A DNA stretch of 64,000 bases from Chryseobacterium sp. T16E-39 (GTDB lineage: Bacteria; Bacteroidota; Bacteroidia; Flavobacteriales; Weeksellaceae), in NCBI RefSeq assembly GCF_002216065.1, contig NZ_CP022282.1, positions 1,426,001 through 1,490,000 on the forward strand, written 5' to 3'. The position numbers were made by a program, and so were the translations under genes. Below the pieces are notes generated by a model. The model saw only the letters and a program-made list of their open reading frames with translations, did not search any database and was not told the origin of the DNA. This document shows, in pieces, positions 1 to 8,224 of the stretch; position 1 is the first letter of the stretch; the number at the start of each line of letters is the position of its first letter.

Positions 1-1626
1 ATTTTAAATCCAAGCCTTTATGATGGGATATGTGGGTCTATTTATTTAGGTTTGGAACTGTTCGGGGTTACCGGTAAGGAACTGTATCTTCAGCAGGCCT
101 TAGATCTCTATGAAATGTACAGGTCCAAAATACTCTCAGAAGAAACGGAAGATCTGCTGATTGGTATCTCAGGAATTTTAATCACCGTCTGCACTCTCTA
201 TCATTTTACGCAGGATCAGAAATTATATGATGATATAATCATACTAATCAATACCCTTCTGGAAAAGGCATTAGTTGCGGAATCGGGTATTAAATGGGGT
301 AAAAACCAACTTTCAATGGATTCACTTTGTGGTTTTTCACATGGTAATTCAGGTATAGCTTTCTGTCTGTTGCAGCTGGGTAAATACTTTAATAATGATG
401 AATTTATCTGGATGGCTGAACAGGCATTCCTCTATGAAGATCTTTACTATAATTCCTCAAAAAACAATTGGATGGACTTACGATGGGAGGAATCTAAAAA
501 TCAATTACCGGACCTATTTGAGTGGAATAAAAACACCTTTCTCCCTGAAGATTTTGATCTCAATGCATGGGCACACGGCGCCTGTGGTATTGGAACAGCA
601 AGAATTTCGGCATTCAATAGGACCCGTAATCCAGTGTATAAAAAAGATTGTATCAAAGTATTTGAACGATGCAAAAATGATATCATGACCAGAACTAAAC
701 GGAATCACATCCTCTTTAGTGGATATGGAGGACTTTCAGATTTTCTGTTGCAGTATAATCAGGTGTTTGCCAATAAAGAAGCTTTGCACCTTGCCACTGA
801 AATTGTTCTGGAAGGTTTAAACAAAAGCAGAGAGCACAATCATTCTGCATGGGGAATCCAAAACAATGAAGATTTAGGACTTATGACAGGTACAGCCGGA
901 ATTGGACTTTCTTTACTTATGATGATAAAAGGGAAAACCGTAAATTCAATTCTTCACCCGGAATTACCCGTGAATGAACCTGGAACAGGGAGAATCCTCA
1001 AAGCGTTTAAAGTCAAAAAAACTTTTTTTAATTTGTATTATCCTAAAACGCTGAAAGCTCTAAAGACCATTATACAGCTTAAGGACTCTATTTATGACTC
1101 TGAAGTCATAGAAGAATTTGGCAACACCTTATTGAATATCATTGAAGATCTGCCTAAAAAAGATCGGGTATATATTTCAGACATTCATCAGCTTGAAACC
1201 GCCCAAATCAAAATCAGGAAAAAACATAAAGGCGCTTTGTGCTTTCAAACGCGACTAATCATATTGAAAGAGGAATTGGCTGATCTATTAAAAAATGATA
1301 AAAGTGATCTTCAGGGAAAACGATTTATCGGTACTCCCTTCATTGAGGTTTACGAATCCAAATGGAACTGGAAGGAGGAAAACCATAAAGATTCGGATGC
1401 AGGAAAATACTATAATGTTTTGTATAGCACAGATCAGGAGATGTTCCATCTTGTATTAAACTCATTTTCTGCAACAATACTTCAGCTTTTGAAGAATCCT
1501 TTAAGTATTGAGGAACTAACAGAGTATTTCTATTATCCCGAAGGAGAAAAGGAAATAATGAAAAATAAAATAACGGAACAGGTCAGGGAGCTTTTAAACA
1601 ATTTCTTCATCAGGGTCAATCCTTAA
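1..1626 (+). CDS. LanM/LanC-like lanthipeptide synthetase, 3' part (5' end off window), degenerate zinc site
   Basis: The reading frame is already open at base 1 (it reads NPSLYDGICGS before the first TTG), so the gene starts outside the window; 541 residues are visible. Six Gly-rich repeats of the LanC alpha/alpha barrel are seen: LYDGICGS (about 6-13), LLIGISG, CGFSHGNSG (110-118), AWAHGACG (189-196), LFSGYGG (238-244) and GLMTGTAG (293-300). In active LanC/LanM cyclases repeats 4 and 5 carry the zinc ligands as WCxG and CHG. Here the Cys is Ala and the Cys-His pair is Phe-Ser, so the zinc site looks lost. About 240 further residues follow, ending in a winged-helix-like stretch (LSIEELTEYF to the end). 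It is convergent with a precursor peptide gene 57 bp away. Likely a peptide-modifying or peptide-binding partner; cyclase activity is doubtful. An N-terminal dehydratase domain may lie upstream. Confidence 0.75.
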   Translation: MLNPSLYDGICGSIYLGLELFGVTGKELYLQQALDLYEMYRSKILSEETEDLLIGISGILITVCTLYHFTQDQKLYDDIIILINTLLEKALVAESGIKWGKNQLSMDSLCGFSHGNSGIAFCLLQLGKYFNNDEFIWMAEQAFLYEDLYYNSSKNNWMDLRWEESKNQLPDLFEWNKNTFLPEDFDLNAWAHGACGIGTARISAFNRTRNPVYKKDCIKVFERCKNDIMTRTKRNHILFSGYGGLSDFLLQYNQVFANKEALHLATEIVLEGLNKSREHNHSAWGIQNNEDLGLMTGTAGIGLSLLMMIKGKTVNSILHPELPVNEPGTGRILKAFKVKKTFFNLYYPKTLKALKTIIQLKDSIYDSEVIEEFGNTLLNIIEDLPKKDRVYISDIHQLETAQIKIRKKHKGALCFQTRLIILKEELADLLKNDKSDLQGKRFIGTPFIEVYESKWNWKEENHKDSDAGKYYNVLYSTDQEMFHLVLNSFSATILQLLKNPLSIEELTEYFYYPEGEKEIMKNKITEQVRELLNNFFIRVNP

Positions 1627-1636
1627 AATAAAAAAA

Positions 1637-1660
1637 GCTGCTTTATTTACATAAAGCAGC
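1637..1660. terminator. Bidirectional hairpin terminator between synthetase and precursor
   Basis: A 10-bp perfect stem (GCTGCTTTAT / ATAAAGCAGC) with a TTAC loop. Read on the minus strand it is followed by six T, so it fits best as the terminator of the precursor peptide gene. It also lies just after the stop of the plus-strand synthetase gene. Confidence 0.75.
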
Positions 1661-1683
1661 CCTTAAATTGTTCGAGTCTATAA

Positions 1684-1878
1684 TTAACACTGAACAGTAC
1701 CACAAACGTGAAGTCTGTCCTGAGTTTTTATAGTGTGAGTCGGGTGATCATGATCTCCTGCAGGAGAAATTCCTAAACCACCTTGTAATTTTTTAGACAA
1801 ATCTTTGTCTAATGCCGTTACGAAGCTTTCGATCTTAAGATCATCGATGTTAAGCTTCATCTTTTTGTTGTTTTCCAT
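1684..1878 (-). CDS. Lanthipeptide-type precursor peptide (64 aa)
   Basis: A 64-residue peptide with a charged leader and a small core. The leader segment KLNIDDLKIESFVTALDK resembles the LxLDxLKVxSFVT leaders of Bacteroidota class I lanthipeptide (pinensin-like) precursors. A Gly-Gly at residues 33-34 is the likely cleavage site. The 30-residue core holds Ser38, Thr47, Thr49, Thr52, Thr61, and Cys59 and Cys64, which would allow up to two thioether rings; it is also His/Asp rich (42-45). An alternative start is Met7. It is transcribed alone behind an operator palindrome (1956-1968) and ends at a hairpin terminator. The modifying enzyme is probably the convergent LanC-like gene or others off the window. 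That the peptide is modified and exported is inference. Confidence 0.75.
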   Translation of the reverse strand: MENNKKMKLNIDDLKIESFVTALDKDLSKKLQGGLGISPAGDHDHPTHTIKTQDRLHVCGTVQC

Positions 1879-1955
1879 AATAAAACATTTTTTTAATTTG
1901 TGCCTACTGTTTAGGGTTTCGGCTTTCCCTCTTTTGTAAAGATACTTATTTTATC

Positions 1956-1968
1956 GCAACAAAGTTGC
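1956..1968. promoter_or_regulatory. Palindromic operator, copy A (upstream of precursor peptide)
   Basis: A perfect inverted repeat GCAAC-AAA-GTTGC lies 78 bp upstream of the precursor start. Its left arm, extended, is TTATCGCAAC, the reverse complement of the right arm of copy C. On the minus strand it overlaps a TTTG that could be a -33 element, with a weak -7 (TATCTTTA, top-strand 1937-1944) 15 nt further on. That placement would suit repression. Confidence 0.65.
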
Positions 1969-1977
1969 ATTTAAATG

Positions 1978-4167
1978 TTAAAATTTGATCCCTAGCTGTA
2001 ATTTAAAATTGAACGGATTACTTTCCTTGTACATCCACGTCTCTCCTACCACAGCAGTCCAGTCAGTATTATATCTGTTTGTTACATTACCATCAGTTAT
2101 ATATCGTTTATTGGCCAGATTATCAAATATTCCACGTATGAACCATTTCTTATATTGGTACATAATACTTGCGTCCAGTTTAATAAAATCCGGTATACGA
2201 ACTCCCGGTACATCCGTCTCCCTTACCATGGCAGCCGTTTCTCCTAAAGCCAGAGAAAGACCACGCAGTGCTCCTTTTTGAAATTTATACATTACCCACA
2301 TATTGAGCTGATGTCTTGGAACACTTGAAAATCTCTGCCCCACTAAATCTGATGCATAGGGATCTTTTGAGTATACAGAATTAATATATGAGTAGTTGGC
2401 TGTTAAAGTGATATTCGGGTAAATAGAACCGATCACATCAATCTCAATTCCTTTGTTCCTAACCTGATTAAGCTGGGTAAGCAAACCTGTAGCAGGATTT
2501 TGGGAGAATGAGTTATTTCTTATAATCCGATATACACTTACCGAAGTTGACAATAACCCATTAAACCAATCTTTTTTTAACCCTAACTCTGTGTTGTAGC
2601 TTTCCAAAGGTTTCCATTCCTTTCCCTGAGGGTCTGCTCCTGCCATTGGATCAAAACTTTGATCATATGAAAAGTATGCCGCAAAATCTTTTTGAATTAA
2701 ATAGCTTACACCAACCCTTGGGTTGAAGGCGTGATGCCTGTAGGTATTGCTCTCTCCCGCAGGAGAACTCGGACCCTTAAGGTAACGGTCCCGTTTATTC
2801 TTACTGTACCGAAAACCTGCATCTACAAATAGTCGGTTCCAAAATTTAAAATTGTTATATACATAGGCTCCCACTGTTTTATCTTCCGACATTGTGTAAT
2901 CGATCTGATCATCCGGTTCAGGCTGGATCAGGAGATCACGGTTAATGCCATAATTCAGCTGATATCGGTTAAAAACAAATTCATTAGCCCCCTGAATATG
3001 CTCAGTATCACTTTTGCTACTGTTAAAATCTACCCCTGCAAGTACGGTATGGATAATATTTGGTGTTATGTTATAACTTCCACTTACAAATAGCTGGGTA
3101 TTATAGGTAAGGTATTTTTGTTTATTCCTGAAACTGGAGCGGAGTGCATTCCCTGCATCATCAAACATGGGTGGATGATAACTTGCCGTTCCTCCCAGAA
3201 GGCTCCATTGATCTAATGGTGTACTTTTAATAGATGACTGGGAAACTATTTTCCATTTATCATTAAACTGATGATGAATCACAAATCTCCCGTAATGCTC
3301 ATCAAGCTTAGATGTCGGCAGGTTCGGATCCCCCTGATAATTTGCATTCCATGGATGCTTTTGAACTGTGGCTTCTGTTTCGTACTGTATGAAATTGCTT
3401 GACTCCAATGCTCTCCCCTGAATCATATTCCATTCAGCAAGCAAATAGGTATTTTTACTTATATTATACTGAATAACAGGTGCTAAAACGAACTTACGCC
3501 GTTTTGCATAATCAGCATAGTATCCCTGCGATTCATAAGCTGCATTGAATCGGAAAGAAAAACCTTTTTCCTTTACCGGACTGCCAAGGTCAACAGAAGC
3601 CCGATAGAAGTCAAAGCGTCCAATTGTTACATTAGCTTCACCAATTCTGCTTTTACCGGGAGCTTTTGTATTAATATTTAAGGATCCACCACCGGTCCCC
3701 ATTGAATTAATAAAGCCTGCAGGTCCCTTGATGACATCCACCTGTTCTATCAATGCAACATCTTCCTGAGAAAGCCCACCGGCAAAAGAAGGCAATCCGT
3801 TTCTAAATGTACTTACAGGATTGAAACCCCGCAGCTGAGCATTAAACGTTCCTGCAAAGATATTACCCGCTCCGGTAGCATCTCCTATGTAGACACCACT
3901 CACGTTACGGAGTACATCCTGTACGTCAAATGCTCCCTGAAGATTTAGTAAACTACTTTTAATGCTTACAATATTCTGAGGAATTTCCAATAATTTATCA
4001 TTCCTCTTCAGGTTCCCGGAAAGACTGTCTGTCTTGATTTGCCGCATAGCAGTCAATAGCACTTCGTCAATATTTTTTGTAGATATGGAATCTTTCTTTT
4101 CCTGCGCACATACTAAAGAAAACGATCCAAAAAAAGCAGTTGTCAGTAAGACGTAATTTCTCCTCAT
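1978..4167 (-). CDS. TonB-dependent outer-membrane receptor, siderophore-receptor type (729 aa)
   Basis: It begins with a signal peptide (MRRNYVLLTTAFFGSFSLVCAQ) and continues into a plug domain, roughly residues 50-170, with the sequence VLRNVSGVYIG and the receptor signature IEQVDVIKGPAGF. A 22-stranded barrel region follows, ending in LQLGIKF with a terminal Phe. Length and the EIPQNIVSIKSSLL stretch match FhuE/FpvA-type siderophore receptors. It lies 11 bp after the second ABC-2 permease gene and so is probably the last gene of that operon. In Bacteroidota such receptors move siderophores or other large ligands across the outer membrane using TonB energy. Next to a peptide precursor and exporters it could handle a metal-binding or modified peptide; that role is inference. 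Confidence 0.9.
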   Translation of the reverse strand: MRRNYVLLTTAFFGSFSLVCAQEKKDSISTKNIDEVLLTAMRQIKTDSLSGNLKRNDKLLEIPQNIVSIKSSLLNLQGAFDVQDVLRNVSGVYIGDATGAGNIFAGTFNAQLRGFNPVSTFRNGLPSFAGGLSQEDVALIEQVDVIKGPAGFINSMGTGGGSLNINTKAPGKSRIGEANVTIGRFDFYRASVDLGSPVKEKGFSFRFNAAYESQGYYADYAKRRKFVLAPVIQYNISKNTYLLAEWNMIQGRALESSNFIQYETEATVQKHPWNANYQGDPNLPTSKLDEHYGRFVIHHQFNDKWKIVSQSSIKSTPLDQWSLLGGTASYHPPMFDDAGNALRSSFRNKQKYLTYNTQLFVSGSYNITPNIIHTVLAGVDFNSSKSDTEHIQGANEFVFNRYQLNYGINRDLLIQPEPDDQIDYTMSEDKTVGAYVYNNFKFWNRLFVDAGFRYSKNKRDRYLKGPSSPAGESNTYRHHAFNPRVGVSYLIQKDFAAYFSYDQSFDPMAGADPQGKEWKPLESYNTELGLKKDWFNGLLSTSVSVYRIIRNNSFSQNPATGLLTQLNQVRNKGIEIDVIGSIYPNITLTANYSYINSVYSKDPYASDLVGQRFSSVPRHQLNMWVMYKFQKGALRGLSLALGETAAMVRETDVPGVRIPDFIKLDASIMYQYKKWFIRGIFDNLANKRYITDGNVTNRYNTDWTAVVGETWMYKESNPFNFKLQLGIKF

Positions 4168-4178
4168 TTTCTCGATAT

Positions 4179-5627
4179 TTATTGTTTAAATCTTCTAATT
4201 AATACAAGTCCGCCCGTAAAACATACCCAACTTATGATCCATAAAATCACGGTTTCATATACGAACTCTGATATTTTAACTTCATGATATTTAGTTTTGA
4301 ATACAGGCAGCTTAGACAATTCTTCAGGTGAAAATGAAGACAATATTCTTTTGCCATTTTTCATAGAAAAAACCTTGTCGTAAAAACTAATTTGCCATAC
4401 ATGCTGAAAATCCTTAATACCTTGTTTATATCCTATATAATCGGCTCGGCTCGTTCTTGCTAAAAGAGTAAACAGGTGTTCTGTATTTTGAACAGGATTA
4501 TATTTGATTAAATCATGAGCAGTTTCGTTAGCATGTACATCTCCCTTCCACAAAGAATCGATAATAGCTTTCATCCGTCTCTGTTTAATACAGTAATAGC
4601 CCGAAAAAAAAGCATCATTTTGATTATTAAGTGTATCTGAGAGAGTATAAGCCGATTTATATCTTGGAAAATTCTTATAGAAGCTATCGACCACGATTTT
4701 AGGTCTCATCGCCCAAACCTCATCGCTTATTAACCGGTCTTTTTCTTCAAGATCAAGGAGCTTAAGATCCGATGGATGCTTCATCTGTGCTACCTTATTA
4801 ATAACAATAGGTAATAGAAACAGAAAGAAAATCCACAATGCTATACACGAGAATAGATTGGATACACTGTTTCTATCCATTGAAATGATTACAAAGCAAA
4901 GGGAGATCCAAAACACACAATAGGAAAACAATAAGAAAAACCAAAGAAATACATCCTGAAATGATGGAAGTCCCGATGGAGACAGCAATATCCCTAAGGC
5001 ATTAATTAATAAAGCCGCAAAGAAAACAATCATTAAACGTGTCAGCAGTCTTATAAGCAGTATACGCCTTAATGTTCCGCCCTGAACTATTAATAGGGTA
5101 CTAATTCCTGTTTCCTTTTCAGAAGAGATCATATTGTAAACCAAAACAATAATCAACAGCGGAATTAAATATAAATTGACATATACAAGATCTAAACGCC
5201 CCTCAAAGAGTATGGAAGGATTTGTCATTTCTCTGTCAACAGAAGCATAATCCGTGTAATAATTAACTTTCTCTGTAACTGGAGTGATGTCTTTTATTCC
5301 AGTAGCCAGACCAGCCAGTGGATAAGGCTGGTCATAACCAATACGCGGATATCTGTAATCGATTACATAAGGGTTTCCCGCATTTTCTGCCTGTTGTTTT
5401 TTCTCAACAGTTAAAGTGTCTGTAAAAGCTAATAGTGTATTGTGAAAGTCTTTGGCCGATTCTTTTTTTGCTTCTTGAATAGCCTTTATTTTTTTTATCG
5501 TCAGTACATTACCGGAATAGATCGAATAGCCTCCAATAGCAAAGAAGAAAAATAGCAGCAGCCATACAGCCGGTTGCCGTGAAACATGTTTCCACTCGTA
5601 TAAAAACAACAACATCTTATCCTTCAT
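4179..5627 (-). CDS. ABC-2 type permease (482 aa), second of pair
   Basis: An integral membrane permease with an N-terminal transmembrane helix (PAVWLLLFFFFAIGGYSIYSG), a large extracytoplasmic insert of about 110 residues, then a membrane block containing the ABC-2 signature MISSEKETGISTLLIVQGG. A second soluble segment and a last helix (TVILWIISWVCFTGGLVLI) complete it. This layout is that of DUF3526/GldG-type ABC-2 permeases. Its start overlaps the preceding permease gene by 11 bp, so the two are translationally coupled and probably form a heterodimer. The ATPase gene at 7270-7971 is the obvious energy partner. Related modules serve as bacteriocin exporters or immunity transporters; the substrate here is unknown. 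Confidence 0.85.
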   Translation of the reverse strand: MKDKMLLFLYEWKHVSRQPAVWLLLFFFFAIGGYSIYSGNVLTIKKIKAIQEAKKESAKDFHNTLLAFTDTLTVEKKQQAENAGNPYVIDYRYPRIGYDQPYPLAGLATGIKDITPVTEKVNYYTDYASVDREMTNPSILFEGRLDLVYVNLYLIPLLIIVLVYNMISSEKETGISTLLIVQGGTLRRILLIRLLTRLMIVFFAALLINALGILLSPSGLPSFQDVFLWFFLLFSYCVFWISLCFVIISMDRNSVSNLFSCIALWIFFLFLLPIVINKVAQMKHPSDLKLLDLEEKDRLISDEVWAMRPKIVVDSFYKNFPRYKSAYTLSDTLNNQNDAFFSGYYCIKQRRMKAIIDSLWKGDVHANETAHDLIKYNPVQNTEHLFTLLARTSRADYIGYKQGIKDFQHVWQISFYDKVFSMKNGKRILSSFSPEELSKLPVFKTKYHEVKISEFVYETVILWIISWVCFTGGLVLIRRFKQ

Positions 5628-7050
5628 ATCTCAAAAAATAATTATGCTTGATAATAAACCTAAAGGACAAAATCAATACTATGATCCAGACCATCAACGA
5701 TAATATTGGCATTAAATGGTGCATTATAACTGATCCAACGGATGGATACTTATATTCAAAATCCGGAAGACTGTGATAGAACTCGCGATTGCTTCCCTTA
5801 TCTTTCCTGGAAATAGCAAGTCCTAATTCTCTTTTATTAAGCCTGTTCATTATATCATTTCTGTACAATTCTGCATGATTAAAAAAATCAATATGATGAT
5901 ATACATCCGTTCCGGCAAAAGCCATAGATAATTGACGTACGGCAATAAACGGATTAATGATTCCTATATATTCCATAAACTGCTGTTGCTTCTCAAACTT
6001 TTCTTCAACCTGTTTGGAATAAAAACGGTTCACTTTATTTTCATAAGCTTCGGCTTGTATAAGATCAAGTGCAAAATGGATGTTTTCTGGTAACTGATCG
6101 ATCCGGCTGACATTGAACCAGCTCAAGTGTTTTTTCAAATAAGCTTCAGACCTTGACGTATAAGTACCATCATTACCAAGTCCTCTATCAAATCCTGTTT
6201 TTACATTATGCTCAAATTCATGATAAGAGGGTAACGGGTATTTACCGTCTGCTGCCGAACTGCTGAATTTCGGGACCAGAAGGACACAAAGTATCCATAA
6301 CGTAATACTACCCATTAAAGAAGACCAGGAAGAGCGGCTGAGTGCAGATATCAACAGAACAACTCCGGATACAATAAAAAAGTAAACAGCATATACCCCA
6401 AACCAACAAATGGCTCTTACCAAATGACCAACAGGTTCATTTTCAAAAAACAATCCTGTAGTGATCACCACAAAGGGAGGAACTGTAAATATCAGGATGG
6501 CTGCATAAAGAGCAATAAACTTCCCTGTGATCAGCTGTCCAAAAGAGGCTCCCTGTACGGACAGTAATTTCAAAAAACCTTTTTCCCTTTCAGAAGAGAT
6601 TGATGAAAATCCCAAACCAATAATAAATAATGGCATGAGCCACTGGAAAAAAAATGCAGTATTCAGATCAGGTCTCCTCATAAAAGCTTCAAGATCCGGC
6701 AACCTGTAAGAATGTATTTGTGGGCGCTTGTGTGCTTCGACTCTGTAATAATTTTCGGAATAAATGCTTGTTCCTGATTCCAGGAGAGAAAGATAACTCA
6801 CAGGTTTGAAAAGAAAAGTTCCCCAATGTGCCGCACTATGGTTATTGCGATTTTGGTCTTTCCATTCCCGGTCTATAATTTCTTTAGCCTGATTATTTTT
6901 AATTGATGTCGCATTGAGCTGTGCATAATTGCTGGCCCAAACTCCGAGTAAAATAAGAATGTAAAACAGTACGGATACTTTAAGTCCATTTTCAAGAAAT
7001 TCCCTAAACTCATGCTTTGCTACTAAAAATGTTATTTTTAAATCAGTCAT
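5617..7050 (-). CDS. ABC-2 type permease (477 aa), first of pair
   Basis: The domain order matches its neighbour: an N-terminal helix (VSVLFYILILLGVWASNYAQ), an extracytoplasmic segment, then a membrane core with the ABC-2 motif SSISSEREKGFLKLLSVQGA and several hydrophobic helices. Another soluble region precedes a C-terminal helix pair. It is the first gene of a three-gene minus-strand operon (permease, permease, TonB-dependent receptor). Two operator-like palindromes stand upstream at 7163-7175 and 7201-7213. The paired permeases suggest a heterodimeric transporter of the LanEG or GldFG sort. Export of, or protection against, the neighbouring peptide is a reasonable but untested reading. 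Confidence 0.85.
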   Translation of the reverse strand: MTDLKITFLVAKHEFREFLENGLKVSVLFYILILLGVWASNYAQLNATSIKNNQAKEIIDREWKDQNRNNHSAAHWGTFLFKPVSYLSLLESGTSIYSENYYRVEAHKRPQIHSYRLPDLEAFMRRPDLNTAFFFQWLMPLFIIGLGFSSISSEREKGFLKLLSVQGASFGQLITGKFIALYAAILIFTVPPFVVITTGLFFENEPVGHLVRAICWFGVYAVYFFIVSGVVLLISALSRSSWSSLMGSITLWILCVLLVPKFSSSAADGKYPLPSYHEFEHNVKTGFDRGLGNDGTYTSRSEAYLKKHLSWFNVSRIDQLPENIHFALDLIQAEAYENKVNRFYSKQVEEKFEKQQQFMEYIGIINPFIAVRQLSMAFAGTDVYHHIDFFNHAELYRNDIMNRLNKRELGLAISRKDKGSNREFYHSLPDFEYKYPSVGSVIMHHLMPILSLMVWIIVLILSFRFIIKHNYFLRYEG

Positions 7051-7162
7051 TTATTCATATTTGATCATTTCAATTTCGGATAGCTTTCCTTATATGAAAA
7101 TTTAAACAAGATTCCGTATGTAGTATGAAACCTGCAAAAACAATCAGCTCCACAATATTATT

Positions 7163-7175
7163 GCAACACTGTAGC
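7163..7175. promoter_or_regulatory. Palindromic operator, copy B
   Basis: GCAAC-ACT-GTAGC, an inverted repeat with one mismatch, 113 bp upstream of the first permease start. It has the same 5-3-5 layout as copies A, C and D. Its centre lies 38 bp from the centre of copy C, so two dimers could bind cooperatively. Confidence 0.55.
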
Positions 7176-7200
7176 AAAAATAATATTTATTTTTAATAAC

Positions 7201-7213
7201 GCAATATTGTTGC
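7201..7213. promoter_or_regulatory. Palindromic operator, copy C
   Basis: GCAAT-ATT-GTTGC with one arm mismatch. The outer flanking bases C7200 and G7214 pair. Its right arm, extended, is GTTGCGATAA, the exact reverse complement of the left arm of copy A. It lies 151 bp upstream of the permease operon start. Confidence 0.6.
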
Positions 7214-7269
7214 GATAAAATATTTAACAAAATTTTTTATGTTAAAATAATGTGCTGCAACTCTCTGTA

Positions 7270-7971
7270 CTAGCCCTGCATATAATCAAGGTATATTTTT
7301 TCCAATTCATTTGCGGTGATTCCGGAAGTATTCATCTCCTTAACCAGTACTCCATTTTTAAGGATTCCAATCCGGCTACAGGTCTCTCTTACTCTGAAAA
7401 TATCATGCGAAGCCATCAGTATCGCAGCTCCTTCTTCGGCCAGTCTTTTAAGCAAAGCAGAAAGTTCATTACTAGCCAAAGGATCCAGGCCACTGGCAGG
7501 TTCATCTAATAAATATACTTTTGCTTTTTTCGCATAGGCTATAGCAATGCCTACCTTTTGTCTCATTCCCTTAGAATACGCCCCCGTTTTCTTGTGATGT
7601 GAATCCTCTTGCAGCCCGCAAGCAGTAAGAATATCAGAAAGTTCTTCGGGGCTGTAATTCTTTCCGGCAAGCTTGCAGAAATAATAAAGATTCTCAATAC
7701 CGGTTAAATAAGGATAAAGATTTACATTTTCAGGAATATATCCTGTTATTTTCCTTGCCTCTTTTGCATCAGTACTTGTATCCACATCGTTAAGATATGT
7801 AGCTCCGGTATCCGGTTTTAAAAATCCCAGAAGCATATTCAATGTTGTTGATTTTCCCGCTCCGTTTGGCCCGAGCAATCCATATATTTCCCCTTCAGCG
7901 ACTGATAAAGAAAGTCTTTTCACGGCCTCTTTACCATTATACGATTTACTGGTGTCTGCTATCTTTATCAT
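7270..7971 (-). CDS. ABC transporter ATP-binding protein (233 aa)
   Basis: A complete nucleotide-binding domain. Walker A is GPNGAGKST (34-42), the signature loop is YSKGMRQ (132-138), Walker B is YLLDE (153-157) and the H-loop is in MASHD (about 187-191). The length and CcmA/GldA-like sequence fit single-domain ATPases that serve ABC-2 permeases. The gene points the same way as the two permease genes, which start 219 bp downstream, and has its own operator copy (8047-8069). Separate but operator-sharing promoters suggest coordinated control with the permeases and the precursor peptide. Confidence 0.92.
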   Translation of the reverse strand: MIKIADTSKSYNGKEAVKRLSLSVAEGEIYGLLGPNGAGKSTTLNMLLGFLKPDTGATYLNDVDTSTDAKEARKITGYIPENVNLYPYLTGIENLYYFCKLAGKNYSPEELSDILTACGLQEDSHHKKTGAYSKGMRQKVGIAIAYAKKAKVYLLDEPASGLDPLASNELSALLKRLAEEGAAILMASHDIFRVRETCSRIGILKNGVLVKEMNTSGITANELEKIYLDYMQG

Positions 7972-8013
7972 ATCCTTTTTATATCTGGTTTAATTCCTTA
8001 AAGTTTCCTTAAT

Positions 8014-8026
8014 GCAATACAGTTTC
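8014..8026. promoter_or_regulatory. Degenerate operator half-site
   Basis: GCAAT-ACA-GTTTC keeps the left arm of the operator (extended TTAATGCAAT, identical to the left arm of copy D) with a poor right arm. It lies between copy D and the ATPase start and may be a weak secondary site. Confidence 0.35.
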
Positions 8027-8046
8027 AAAAATAAAAATAAAATTCA

Positions 8047-8069
8047 TTAATGCAATATAATTGCGTTAA
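8047..8069. promoter_or_regulatory. Palindromic operator, copy D (upstream of ABC ATPase)
   Basis: A 23-bp palindrome with one mismatched pair (T8051/G8065). The core is GCAAT-ATA-ATTGC (8052-8064) and both outer flanks are TTAA. It lies 76 bp upstream of the ATPase start and is the most symmetric of the copies. Confidence 0.65.
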
Positions 8070-8144
8070 ATACTTTATTTTTTTATTACAGCGTATTGTA
8101 AAGAAATAGAGCATAGTAAAAACCGAAGCCAGTACAAAAAAAAT

Positions 8145-8169
8145 CCCCAACAGTTAATTCCTGTTGAGG
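8145..8169 (-). terminator. Terminator of dgt
   Basis: A stem CCCCAACAG / CTGTTGAGG, eight of nine pairs, with a 7-nt loop. On the minus strand it is followed by a run of T, placed 56 bp after the dgt stop. Confidence 0.65.
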
Positions 8170-8224
8170 TATATTTAATAGGCGAAAAATTAAATTGTAT
8201 TTTAAAACATGATGTAGGACTATT

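Noticed and set aside
395..688. 97-codon open frame inside the LanC-like gene
   Set aside because: It overlaps the conserved LanC repeats in another frame and shows no family pattern.
1985..2281. 98-codon frame opposite the TonB receptor gene
   Set aside because: Antisense shadow of the C-terminal barrel strands; no RBS or family match.
7163..7213. The palindromes as transcription terminators
   Set aside because: Arms are only 5 bp around a 3-bp centre, no T-runs follow, and they lie upstream of gene starts with a shared sequence, which fits operators.
7252..7537. Plus-strand frames of 85 and 73 codons over the ABC ATPase 3' end
   Set aside because: They lie antisense to a complete ATP-binding protein gene, which has all motifs.
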